DNA of 9,749 bases from NCBI GenBank assembly GCA_934098455.1, contig CAKOOU010000038.1, forward strand, positions 1 to 9,749, written 5' to 3'. Shown one piece after another: positions 1-6,436 of this stretch (position 1 is its first letter; each line of letters starts with the position of its first letter). The position numbers and the translations under genes are program-made. The notes under the pieces were generated by a model. It saw nothing but the letters and a program-made list of their open reading frames with translations, was not told where the DNA came from and did not search any database. The stretch comes from an uncultured Bacilli bacterium (GTDB taxonomy: Bacteria; Bacillota_I; Bacilli_A; RF39; UBA660).

Positions 1-329
1 TCTAAGAATAAATACCAATAATTTTTATCTATATGTTTTTGTTTATTACTACCATTCATTTCTAATATTATATATGTATTTTTATATTTAAGTATAATAT
101 CACTATGACCATTATTATGTCCTATAACATTAGTTGGTATTTCGCCATTTACAATCCTTAAATTATCTTTTAAATCTTTATAATCATAACCTAATAAATA
201 ATTTAGAAAATGGCACAAGAAATTTAAAAATATTTCATTTAAAAATACATTTTTAAAAGTCCAATCAAATTGTAAATTAAAAAGTAAATTTTTATTATTT
301 ATAATTTTTTCATACGTAAGAATCTCCAC
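1..329 (-). CDS. Rpn / PD-(D/E)XK transposase-family nuclease, 5' part (runs off window)
   Basis: This frame is open from a GTG at 329 to the window edge (109 codons), so only the N-terminal part is visible. The GTG is preceded by AGGAAGG at a spacing of 7, and no in-frame ATG lies nearby, which supports the unusual start. Residues 21-46 (FDWTFKNVFL onward) resemble the 'D..FK.iF' opening of Rpn-type recombination-promoting nucleases and PD-(D/E)XK family transposases. A core-like segment follows: GHSDIIL with D77, then a beta-strand ending IILEMN with E90. In the usual D...ExK arrangement the third position would be Lys, but N92 stands there, as in the ExN/ExQ variants of this family. Known members cleave DNA and promote RecA-independent recombination. 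The family call is moderately sure; whether this copy is complete or active cannot be seen. Confidence 0.6.
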   Translation of the reverse strand, partial: MEILTYEKIINNKNLLFNLQFDWTFKNVFLNEIFLNFLCHFLNYLLGYDYKDLKDNLRIVNGEIPTNVIGHNNGHSDIILKYKNTYIILEMNGSNKQKHIDKNYWYLFL

Positions 330-553
330 AAAATTACCTTCCTTTCTAATCACTTTTTTAACCCCTTCACTATATATTATTATGAAAAAATCTGTTTTTC
401 CTTTTTTTTCTTGCATTTTTTTTAACTTTTTTTCAATATTTAACAAATAAAAAATATCTGTATATAAAAACTTACAGATACTTATTTTTTGTATGTTAAC
501 TATTTGTATATAATTTGTAAATAATTTACATACAGAAAAAGAATTTCTAATAT
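330..553. other. AT-rich intergenic region, no gene
   Basis: This gap lies between the HD-domain gene stop (554) and the Rpn-like gene start (329). It holds the ribosome-binding site of the Rpn-like gene, one probable terminator (447-483, listed separately), and a short perfect inverted repeat, TGTAAA-taa-TTTACA, at 516-530. Long pyrimidine tracts run through 392-433. I see no open frame with a convincing start and no convincing -35/-10 pair. Confidence 0.6.
447..483 (-). terminator. Probable rho-independent terminator of the HD-domain gene
   Basis: On the minus strand the arms TATCTGTA (480-473) and TACAGATA (462-455) form a perfect 8-bp stem with a 10-base loop. The stem is followed directly by TTTTTT (454-449). 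It lies about 74 bases after the HD-domain gene's stop codon, so it probably ends the sortase-remnant/HD transcript. The stem is AT-rich and therefore weak, and the opposite strand also has a T-run after it, so it could act in both directions. Confidence 0.6.
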
Positions 554-1186
554 TTATAAACTTATTTTATTATTTCTAACATATTCTAAAACTTTAATAA
601 AATTATTATCATCTACAAATCTATCTTTACCAAAATCTAACCACATAGTAGCAAAGTCATAATCTTTATTTAATAATTCTTGTACCCTTTTATCTTTAAA
701 TGAATTATTATTTTCTTGATTATCGATATCGACACAATTATTGTTTTCTTCATAATATAATTTACATTGTATATCACATTCTAATTTATCAATATGGTAT
801 GCAAATATAGCTTCTTTACTTTTTCTTTCATCAAATTCTAAAATTAAATCTTCTATTTCCATTGCATTTATTATATTATTTAATATTTTGTGAATAGCTC
901 TATGTCCTTTTTCCATTTTAGTTTTGCTATCAATATCCCACTCTGTTAAGTCAGTAATAATAGTTTCTTCTAATTCATGTACACTTAACATTAATATGAC
1001 TTTATTTAAATCTATATCGTAATCAAACTCATAATACATTCCTATTGCAAGCATAAGAGTGCCATATACATGTTCTGCAACACTTTCTATTCTATCTCTT
1101 TTAACATTCCAATCTAACCATCCTTTTCTTATAACATTTTTAAGTTTATTACATAATACATAATATTTAATTGCATTTTTTTCCAT
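554..1186 (-). CDS. HD-domain hydrolase (YfbR/HDDC2-like)
   Basis: This 210-residue protein opens with a segment typical of the HD_3/YfbR-like group: LKNVIRKGW (16-23), RDRIESVAEH (30-39), HELEE (70-74) and DLTEWD (79-84). Likely metal ligands are H39, H70, E71 (where most relatives have Asp) and D133 in HIDKLE. Relatives such as YfbR are 5'-deoxynucleotidases, and others are uncharacterised phosphohydrolases, so a phosphatase acting on nucleotides is a reasonable but unproven role. The protein is cytosolic, with no signal or membrane segment. Its ATG overlaps the TAA of the upstream sortase remnant (TAATG), so the two genes were once translationally coupled. The C-terminal 60 residues are Asn/Asp/Lys-rich and less conserved-looking. 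Length fits the family and the gene appears intact. Confidence 0.85.
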   Translation of the reverse strand: MEKNAIKYYVLCNKLKNVIRKGWLDWNVKRDRIESVAEHVYGTLMLAIGMYYEFDYDIDLNKVILMLSVHELEETIITDLTEWDIDSKTKMEKGHRAIHKILNNIINAMEIEDLILEFDERKSKEAIFAYHIDKLECDIQCKLYYEENNNCVDIDNQENNNSFKDKRVQELLNKDYDFATMWLDFGKDRFVDDNNFIKVLEYVRNNKISL

Positions 1187-1662
1187 TATTCTACCTTCTT
1201 TGCTACTACTACAAATCTACCATTTTCTTGACTATATTCACAAGTAGATAAAGTAATAAATTTATCTTTGTATATAGCATTTACTTTAGTATCATAAATA
1301 CTTAAACTTTTTATATTTTCTAAATAATAATTAAATTCTTCTTCATTATTAGCATTATAGAATTTATAATATTTAAAAACATTTTCATTTTCATAATATA
1401 CTTTAGAATAAAATACAGATATAATTTCATATTTTTCTATTTCATTTATTTTGTTAAAATAAATATATTTATGTTCATTATAATAATTTTCATCTTTATA
1501 ATTTAATAATTCATGAAACATAGTACCATCTTTCATATTATGACCATATATAATAATATTATCATCTATCGGTTCTATGTTATTATGTTTATCTATAAAT
1601 AATGTTCCAGCATCACTCTGTTTTTTATCAAAACTACGTCTTAAATAATAGTCGCTTTTATT
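1186..1662 (-). pseudogene. Class B sortase, 3' part only (N-terminus missing)
   Basis: The frame is open from 1662 (an in-frame TAA at 1665-1663 precedes it) down to the stop at 1186. Reading from the upstream end it contains SDYYLRRSFDKK, AGTLFID, then YGHNMKDGTMF with the catalytic His, a long helix/strand stretch, TLSTC with the catalytic Cys, and GRFVVV with the catalytic Arg. These are the class B sortase motifs in the right order, so the whole catalytic triad survives. The N-terminal signal-anchor and first strands (roughly the first 70-90 residues of a usual 220-260) are absent, and no start codon with a ribosome-binding site precedes the remaining part. The first in-frame ATG (1536) lies after the catalytic His, so translation from there would give an inactive fragment. 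Intact class B sortases attach proteins to peptidoglycan outside the membrane. I call it a truncated pseudogene. Confidence 0.8.
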
Positions 1663-1671
1663 TTAAAAATC

Positions 1672-1705
1672 TACAATAATTGCAAATATTTTACATTTTA
1701 TTGTA
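1672..1705. repeat. 8-bp perfect inverted repeat at the broken end of the sortase gene
   Basis: TACAATAA (1672-1679) and TTATTGTA (1698-1705) are exact reverse complements separated by 18 bases. On the minus strand the stem is followed by GATTTTT, so it might act as a weak terminator. It sits within 10 bases of the point where sortase similarity ends (1662), so it could also be a relic of the event that removed the 5' part. The sequence is AT-rich and chance cannot be excluded. Confidence 0.35.
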
Positions 1706-1725
1706 AAGAAAATTAATTAGAATAT

Positions 1726-1749
1726 AAAAAACTTAGACATAATCTAAGT
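1726..1749 (-). terminator. Rho-independent terminator after the carboxypeptidase gene
   Basis: On the minus strand ACTTAGA (1749-1743), a 5-base loop TTATG, TCTAAGT (1737-1731) and then TTTTT (1730-1726) form a perfect 7-bp hairpin with a T-run. It begins four bases after the carboxypeptidase stop codon. Its presence shows that the 3' end of the carboxypeptidase gene is still in its natural setting. Confidence 0.8.
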
Positions 1750-1752
1750 ACA

Positions 1753-2286
1753 TTATACATTACCACTAACTACATATTTAAAATTCTTTTTATATAAATC
1801 CCATATATTTGCTTTTTCTATACTTTCTTTAACAGTTATATCAAAACTATTTATTTTCTTACCATCTTTATATAATTCCAATACTCCAACTTTATCTCCT
1901 ACATATACCGGCGCTTTAATTTTATTTATCTTTAATTTATGGCCATACTTACCTTCTTCATTAACATCTACTAAATCTACTACATCATTTATTAATTTCA
2001 AATCAACATTATCTTTTTTACCATTATTTACTTTTACTTTACCTAAATTTATATTGTTTTTAAATATAGTTTTTAATTTGTAATTATTATATCCATAATC
2101 TAAAAGTTCTACAGTGTCTTTACTCCTTATTTCACTAGTTTCTTCTCCCATAACAACACTTATTAGTCTCATATTGTTTCTTTTAGCCGTTGCAGTTAAA
2201 CAATAACCTGCATCATCTGTAAAACCAGTTTTTAATCCGTCTAATCCCTTGTAATATCTTATAAGTTTAATTGTGTATGAATATTG
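1753..2286 (-). pseudogene. D-alanyl-D-alanine carboxypeptidase (DacF/DacA type), 3' part only
   Basis: The frame is open from 2286 (a TAG lies at 2289-2287) to the stop at 1753. It reads KLIRYYKGLDGLKTGFTDDAG and then CLTATAKR, NNMRLISVVMG and RSKDTVELLDYGY. This is the third active-site motif (KTG) region of low-molecular-weight penicillin-binding proteins, followed by the C-terminal beta-sandwich (PBP5_C-like) domain. The catalytic SxxK and SxN motifs, the signal peptide and about 60 percent of a usual 390-430-residue protein are missing. Similarity fades just before KLIRYY: the codons at 2269-2286 (QYSYTI) do not match the expected NTN-type lead-in, so the break is near 2268-2275. Because the 3' end keeps its terminator, I infer that DNA was inserted into or replaced the 5' part. 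The first ATG in the open part (2172) lies downstream of KTG, so any product would be inactive. Confidence 0.8.
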
Positions 2287-2296
2287 CTATAGTGAG

Positions 2297-2325
2297 TGGT
2301 ATCACTTCTTGATGAAATGATACCA
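2297..2325. repeat. 8-bp perfect inverted repeat near the element/host junction
   Basis: TGGTATCA (2297-2304) and TGATACCA (2318-2325) are perfect reverse complements with a 13-base spacer. No T-run follows on the minus strand, so a terminator role is unlikely. The position, about 25 bases from where carboxypeptidase similarity ends, suits a recombinase- or regulator-binding site at the element edge. That is inference from position only. Confidence 0.4.
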
Positions 2326-2337
2326 TGAAATTATATA

Positions 2338-2358
2338 ATTAACAATAGTTATGTTAAT
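2338..2358. repeat. 7-bp inverted repeat ATTAACA/TGTTAAT
   Basis: ATTAACA (2338-2344) and TGTTAAT (2352-2358) are perfect reverse complements around a 7-base loop. A TTTTTAAAA run follows on the plus strand, so it would work better as a plus-strand terminator. No plus-strand gene ends here. Its function is unknown. Confidence 0.35.
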
Positions 2359-2460
2359 TTTTAAAATCACACAAAAAGGATTTATAGGCTTTATATCAAT
2401 TACAAAATTGTATTAACGATTATTGAAAATAAATAACATACGTAGGTTATAATAAATTTT

Positions 2461-3237
2461 CTAATACTTATTTAATCCAATTTCATATGGAAACAATACG
2501 GATAAATCTTTTGGCTCATTTGTAAATATAATTTTTTTATTATATGCAGTAATAAATCCAAATTCAAACATCGTACCTTTTCCAATAATTCCTGTAGGGT
2601 TACAAACAATTATTGCATCGGCTTTTTTAAATTTATTCATATGATCATATTTATGTCTCCATGAATCACGTTCATTTTCCATTGTTTGTCCTTCTAATAA
2701 TATGAAATCAGTACCTAAAGTTTCTTTTACCACATCCTTGGTCCATGGACTTAAGATTTCAATATTTTGTTTTTCTAGTATTTCCATTAAATCACAAATT
2801 TCTTGCATATTTTTTTGAAAACTTCCACATATAACAACCATTCTGAATTCTTGTTGTAACAATCCTTCTATTAAATTATTTACTTTTCTGCCATTATTTT
2901 TTTGCTGCAAATAAAAGTTTTCTAAATCTTTTGGTACGATATTTAAATAAAGACCATGTTTTACAAATACATGTATGTTCAATTGAATTTGTTCCTCATT
3001 AGATAATTCTTGAAATATACCAGTTGCGTACAACCTAGTATTTTTATTATCTAATTTTATTTTTGTGTTCAAGTCATATAAATAATTATCGATTTTATCA
3101 CATAACTCCTTATTTACCAATGTTTCATTAAAAAACAACCTGCTCTCATTAACTTTTATTATTGAATCATTTTCAACGTTATACAAAGTTGTTTTATAAG
3201 TATTAAAATGTATAAATATTTTATTTTTGTCTTTCAT
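2461..3237 (-). CDS. Nucleoside 2-deoxyribosyltransferase-like protein with an extra N-terminal domain
   Basis: The C-terminal 130 residues match the nucleoside deoxyribosyltransferase/YtoQ-like fold: VVICGSF at the nucleotide-binding strand-loop, a long helix, SPWTKD, then KADAIIVCN and GKGTMFEFGFITAYNKKIIF. The Glu in GTMFEFG aligns with the catalytic nucleophile of deoxyribosyltransferases; the Asp usually found just before GT is not present. Typical members are 150-160 residues and move or hydrolyse deoxyribose on nucleobases. This protein has about 130 further N-terminal residues, in which RLYATGIFQELSNEEQ and a following LNIVPKDLENFYL faintly resemble the N-domain of Ppx/GppA phosphatases. 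I choose the ATG at 3237 (258 residues) because AAGGAAG lies 9 bases upstream; the ATG at 3246 directly abuts that same site. The start overlaps the upstream glycosylase gene by 17 bases, and this is the last gene of the five-gene unit. Confidence 0.75.
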   Translation of the reverse strand: MKDKNKIFIHFNTYKTTLYNVENDSIIKVNESRLFFNETLVNKELCDKIDNYLYDLNTKIKLDNKNTRLYATGIFQELSNEEQIQLNIHVFVKHGLYLNIVPKDLENFYLQQKNNGRKVNNLIEGLLQQEFRMVVICGSFQKNMQEICDLMEILEKQNIEILSPWTKDVVKETLGTDFILLEGQTMENERDSWRHKYDHMNKFKKADAIIVCNPTGIIGKGTMFEFGFITAYNKKIIFTNEPKDLSVLFPYEIGLNKY

Positions 3238-3964
3238 GATTTTCATCTTCCTTTCTGTTTTCTGTTAAAGCTGTTAAATATTTTTTTAAATAATAATCTT
3301 TATTCTTAGAATTGTACTGCATTATAAATCGTGGATGTTCTAGTGGAATTATTTTATCAAAAAAATTAAATTTTTCGTTTATTAATTTTAAAAATTCATA
3401 ATTTTCACCGCTACCAATACAATAGCATACGGACCTATCTATATTAAATTCAACTTGTTTTTTTAAAGATATAACAATTAAATCATATAAACAATTTTGG
3501 AGTTGTTTATTTTCATAATAATTGCAATTTACTTCATTGCCTTTTGAATTAATTCTTACAATTCCTAATGGGCATATAAAGTTCATATAAAAATCATTAT
3601 AAAATTTTTCAGGTCCCCCGTATAAATCTATCACATCATACAAAAAATTAGATGAAGATTTATTTACATAAAAATTCTCGATATATATTCCAGTCTGATT
3701 TTGCAAATGTGCAGCATCTTCATATGGCACTCCCGTGATTGCAGTTCCTCTCCTTGCAGGAGAACTTCCCAATATTATTCTCCGTTTTTTACTATCATCA
3801 TAAAATTTATGATAAAAAGATTGTGTAATTTGTTCTATGGTATATTTTGCTTCACCATTGTATGGATTAATCAAATTATACTTTTCTGGTAAGTCAATAT
3901 GTATAGTTGATAAATATTTATCAAAATCAAGGATCATATTACTGGTAAATTCTTTTTTTTTCAT
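3221..3964 (-). CDS. SMUG2-like (DUF4918) DNA glycosylase with altered catalytic motif
   Basis: This 247-residue cytosolic protein follows the DUF4918/SMUG2-like uracil-DNA glycosylase layout. INPY is at 32-35, a FYHKFYDD helix at 50-57, motif I at 64-83 (ILGSSPARRGTAITGVPYED), YDVIDLYGGPEKFYNDFY at 109-126, CPLG at 131-134, and motif II EHPRFIMQY at 209-217. Family enzymes flip damaged or deaminated bases out of DNA and cut the N-glycosidic bond. In SMUG-type enzymes motif I usually reads G-x-N-P-G, and the Asn helps activate water. Here it reads G-S-S-P-A, so Ser68 replaces that Asn, while the TGVP part and motif II His210 remain. This suggests a changed base specificity or mechanism. The start has AGGAAGTG five bases upstream. 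The gene lies 17 bases after the methyltransferase fusion and overlaps the next gene. Confidence 0.8.
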   Translation of the reverse strand: MKKKEFTSNMILDFDKYLSTIHIDLPEKYNLINPYNGEAKYTIEQITQSFYHKFYDDSKKRRIILGSSPARRGTAITGVPYEDAAHLQNQTGIYIENFYVNKSSSNFLYDVIDLYGGPEKFYNDFYMNFICPLGIVRINSKGNEVNCNYYENKQLQNCLYDLIVISLKKQVEFNIDRSVCYCIGSGENYEFLKLINEKFNFFDKIIPLEHPRFIMQYNSKNKDYYLKKYLTALTENRKEDENHERQK

Positions 3965-3981
3965 TTTTTCACTTCCTTTTT

Positions 3982-5211
3982 TTATTTTTTAAGTTTGGCA
4001 AACAAATAAATTTCTTCAGTAGTTGGCAGATATTTTATATCAATGAATCCTAATAGTGATAACTCATCTGCAAGTTTTCTTATTGTATCTAATCCTCTAT
4101 AAATATTAACAAACTCAGTATTAGGAATAATTAAACCCGGAATTATTTCAAAGTTAGAATCAATAAAACCATTGGCAATTGATATTAAAATATATGAATT
4201 ATTTTTTAAAACTCTTTCGGCTTCTTTCAAAGCATTTGAAATATTAAAAAATGATGAGTTGTATGTCCTTAAAGATATATATGCATCAAATATATTATCT
4301 TCCACAGTTGATAAATTCTCGGCAGATGATAAAATGATTGCAGACTGTGGCATAAATTTTTTTATTTTTTTTAAACCGTCAAGTGCAATATCCACAAATG
4401 TTATTCTTTTGCAAGTACTAAATATTTTTGCCGCTTCATTTCCAGAACCAACACCTACGTTTATAATATTGTCATCACTTAAATTAAGTCCTATTTTATT
4501 ACATATAGAATTAAATGTGCTGCTCCACATAGAGTTTAAATATCGAGCGTCATTTTTATAATCATATGATGAATATTTATTATTGAAAGCATCTGACAAA
4601 CACTTCTCAACAATACATTTTGATTTATCAAAAGATAAATGATAATTATCAGTTAAAAACTGTGATAATTTAGAGACTGACTTATTATTGCTTATATCAA
4701 TTTCAGTTATATAATAACCCAATTCACACAAATTGTTCTTTACTAATTCACTGATTCTTTTTTGCGAATAATAATTATTGTTTTTGATATTTTGATGGCT
4801 TTCTATAAACAAGGAAGCATTTTGAGAAATTATCTCTTTTTGTAAATCATCTGGATAAAATTGAACGTTATTAAAATGAAGAATAGGATCATCGGCTAAG
4901 TACATTTTCAATTTAGGATCTGGTAATCCAATGAATATTTTATTAATTTTAATATAATTTAAAACTGTATTTAAATCAAAGCCATTATTTGTATACGTGT
5001 TAATTGTTAAATACAATGAATCTAAGTTGTTTACCTTCAAAAGTTCTAATTCATGTAAAATATATTTAACCCAATCATTTGTATCCTGTTTTTCATTTGA
5101 ACATATAATTTTATTATTTGAGGAAATTGCCAATACGCCTACAAAAATATTTTCATTTTTTTGAGCTATTTCAATAGATTTTTTCATAAATTTCAAAATA
5201 ATGCTTTCCAT
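3982..5211 (-). CDS. Degenerate deaminase-like domain fused to a SAM-dependent methyltransferase
   Basis: The protein has 409 residues. Residues 5-135 follow the RibD/dCMP-deaminase-like pattern: an opening helix, VGVLAISSNNKII (24-36), LHELELL (52-58) at the place of the HAE zinc motif, LYLTINTYTNNGFD (66-79) at the place of 'TLEPC...C', and IFIGLPDPK (92-100). The zinc-binding Cys residues are absent, so this half is probably not a working deaminase and may bind a base or nucleotide. After a linker, residues 225-350 form a class I methyltransferase: motif I NVGVGSGNEA (251-260), acidic D274 in FVDIA, AENL (297-300), FDAYISLRTY, and LKEAERVLKNNSYILIS. No NPPY/DPPY motif is visible, so exocyclic-amine DNA methylation is not indicated and the substrate is open. 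ATG 5211 has AGGTG four bases upstream and begins 8 bases after the glycosylase gene. Third gene of the unit. Confidence 0.75.
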   Translation of the reverse strand: MESIILKFMKKSIEIAQKNENIFVGVLAISSNNKIICSNEKQDTNDWVKYILHELELLKVNNLDSLYLTINTYTNNGFDLNTVLNYIKINKIFIGLPDPKLKMYLADDPILHFNNVQFYPDDLQKEIISQNASLFIESHQNIKNNNYYSQKRISELVKNNLCELGYYITEIDISNNKSVSKLSQFLTDNYHLSFDKSKCIVEKCLSDAFNNKYSSYDYKNDARYLNSMWSSTFNSICNKIGLNLSDDNIINVGVGSGNEAAKIFSTCKRITFVDIALDGLKKIKKFMPQSAIILSSAENLSTVEDNIFDAYISLRTYNSSFFNISNALKEAERVLKNNSYILISIANGFIDSNFEIIPGLIIPNTEFVNIYRGLDTIRKLADELSLLGFIDIKYLPTTEEIYLFAKLKK

Positions 5212-5219
5212 ATTTCACC

Positions 5220-5870
5220 TCATTTTTTGAATAAATCATTAAAATTTGTATGTGTCAAATTTAATTCAATTGCTTTCCATAAATAGGTTGATACAATAGT
5301 TTCATAACCTTCCCATTTTTCAAAAATTTTTTGAATTAATTTATCATCTGGAATCTCATTTATATTGTATAGCCATTTAACTGTTCTTTTTATTGTTCCA
5401 TCAGTTTTAGATAAAACATTTTCTCTACCAAGTGAGAAAATCAGATACATTTCAGCGGTCCATTTTCCAATCCCTTTAATTTTCGTTAAATCTTTAATTA
5501 TGTATTCATTTGACTGATATAAATAACTATTAAAATTAATATTTCCATTAACTATTTCAAATGCCAAACTTTTTATGCACTTAATTTTTCTTTCTGATAA
5601 CCCTAATGATTTAATTTCACTATTACTCACAGACAATATTTTTTTTGGTGTAATATTTTTATATGTTGTTTTAAATCTAGTCCAAATTGTTTCACGTGCC
5701 TTATCACTTATTTGCTGCCCAATAATGTATTTAATCAAGCAACTGAAACCATCTGATTCTATAACTAGCTCAGTATTTTCAATATATTTTATTAACATAT
5801 TTAATTGATTATCAGTTGACATTAAATATCTAACTTTATCATTATTTAAAGTATATTTAACTGCTTTCAT
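5220..5870 (-). CDS. HhH-GPD DNA glycosylase (AlkA / 3-methyladenine glycosylase II-like)
   Basis: This 216-residue protein covers the catalytic HhH-GPD core. SCLIKYIIGQQIS (43-55) is the conserved first helix pair, SLGLSERKIKCIKSLA lies near 88-103, and the helix-hairpin-helix is LTKIKGIGKWTAEMYLIFSLG (128-148). The catalytic Asp is D157 in KTDGTIKR. There is no Lys at the bifunctional-glycosylase position (W137 stands in the hairpin, as in AlkA). That points to a monofunctional enzyme removing alkylated or otherwise modified bases from DNA. The amino-terminal TBP-like domain of E. coli AlkA is absent, as in short bacterial relatives. The ribosome-binding site (GAGAAG) is modest. The gene starts 14 bases after the Nudix gene and ends 8 bases before the methyltransferase fusion. 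Whether it repairs host alkylation damage or works only with its operon partners cannot be told from sequence. Confidence 0.88.
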   Translation of the reverse strand: MKAVKYTLNNDKVRYLMSTDNQLNMLIKYIENTELVIESDGFSCLIKYIIGQQISDKARETIWTRFKTTYKNITPKKILSVSNSEIKSLGLSERKIKCIKSLAFEIVNGNINFNSYLYQSNEYIIKDLTKIKGIGKWTAEMYLIFSLGRENVLSKTDGTIKRTVKWLYNINEIPDDKLIQKIFEKWEGYETIVSTYLWKAIELNLTHTNFNDLFKK

Positions 5871-5884
5871 AAAAACTTCTCACG

Positions 5885-6436
5885 TTAATTAAGCAAATCA
5901 ATAATATTACTATCCAAAATTCTTTTAAATATATGCCATGAAACTTCTTTTTCTGTTAATTCATCGTAGTTATTATTAATTCTATTAATTAAATTTTCAC
6001 TAGTAAAAAATTTCACATCTTCAACTTCATCTTTTTGTAATTTCAAGGATTTAGTATCAATTTGTTTTAATATTAAGTAACATTCATCATAATGATTATT
6101 TATATAGCCGTTTTTATTATAAACTGATGTTGTACCGACTATGTATTTAATATCGTCATCAGTAATTTCAATTCCCAACTCTTCCTTGCATTCTCTAATA
6201 ACAGCTTGTCTACCAAATTCCCCGGTTCTTACATGGCCACCAACAGTTACATCCCATTTTCCAGGCCATAATTTTTTATCCTTACTTCTTTTTTGAAGTA
6301 AGACATTAGAATTTTGATCAATTATAAAAGCATAAACTGCTCTATGCCAATATCCTTGACTATGACATTCTTGCAATGTAGCAACCTTTCCTGTAAATTC
6401 ACCTAATTCATTTAAAACATCAATTTTTTCATCCAT
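5885..6436 (-). CDS. Nudix hydrolase (IDI/YfcD-like)
   Basis: The 183-residue protein has a perfect Nudix box at residues 67-89: G67, E73, R81-E82, E85-E86 and G88. The box coordinates divalent metal for cleaving a diphosphate bond in nucleoside-diphosphate-X compounds. The lead-in (DVLNELGEFTG, then GYWHRAVYAFIID and LLQKRSKDKKLWPGKWDVTVGGH) is that of the isopentenyl-diphosphate-isomerase-like Nudix branch, which includes YfcD-type proteins of unclear substrate. It is cytosolic, and its length is normal. It is the first gene of the five-gene unit, has the strongest ribosome-binding site of the group (AGGAGG, 7 bases before the ATG), and follows the unit's promoter by about 75 bases. In this setting a nucleotide-pool role, such as hydrolysing a modified dNTP or an intermediate, is a natural inference but not shown. 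Confidence 0.9.
   Translation of the reverse strand: MDEKIDVLNELGEFTGKVATLQECHSQGYWHRAVYAFIIDQNSNVLLQKRSKDKKLWPGKWDVTVGGHVRTGEFGRQAVIRECKEELGIEITDDDIKYIVGTTSVYNKNGYINNHYDECYLILKQIDTKSLKLQKDEVEDVKFFTSENLINRINNNYDELTEKEVSWHIFKRILDSNIIDLLN

Larger units (their letters stand above)
2287..2460. other. Noncoding junction region between element cargo and carboxypeptidase remnant
   Basis: No gene is visible here. It holds three inverted repeats: TGGTATCA/TGATACCA (2297-2325), ATTAACA/TGTTAAT (2338-2358), and a weak ATAAC/GTTAT pair around a TACGTA palindrome near 2433-2450. The last lies just after the stop of the deoxyribosyltransferase-like gene and is followed on the minus strand by a T-rich stretch, so it could be a poor terminator. 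The region probably contains one end of the inserted element, but without the partner site I cannot place the crossover. Confidence 0.5.

Noticed and set aside
1186..1536. A complete 116-residue hypothetical protein starting at the Met at 1536
   Set aside because: The frame upstream encodes sortase B sequence including the YGHN His motif, so this Met is internal to a truncated sortase.
3701..3892. Plus-strand open frame of 63 codons
   Set aside because: It lies fully opposite the SMUG2-like glycosylase gene, has no ribosome-binding site and no recognisable domain; it is a shadow frame.
4172..4561. Plus-strand open frame of 129 codons
   Set aside because: It is the antisense of the methyltransferase domain, which has clear family motifs on the minus strand; the plus-strand product is unlike any family I know.
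5575..5808. Plus-strand open frame of 77 codons, hydrophobic
   Set aside because: It is opposite the conserved HhH-GPD glycosylase gene; the hydrophobicity is a by-product of the antisense frame in AT-rich DNA.
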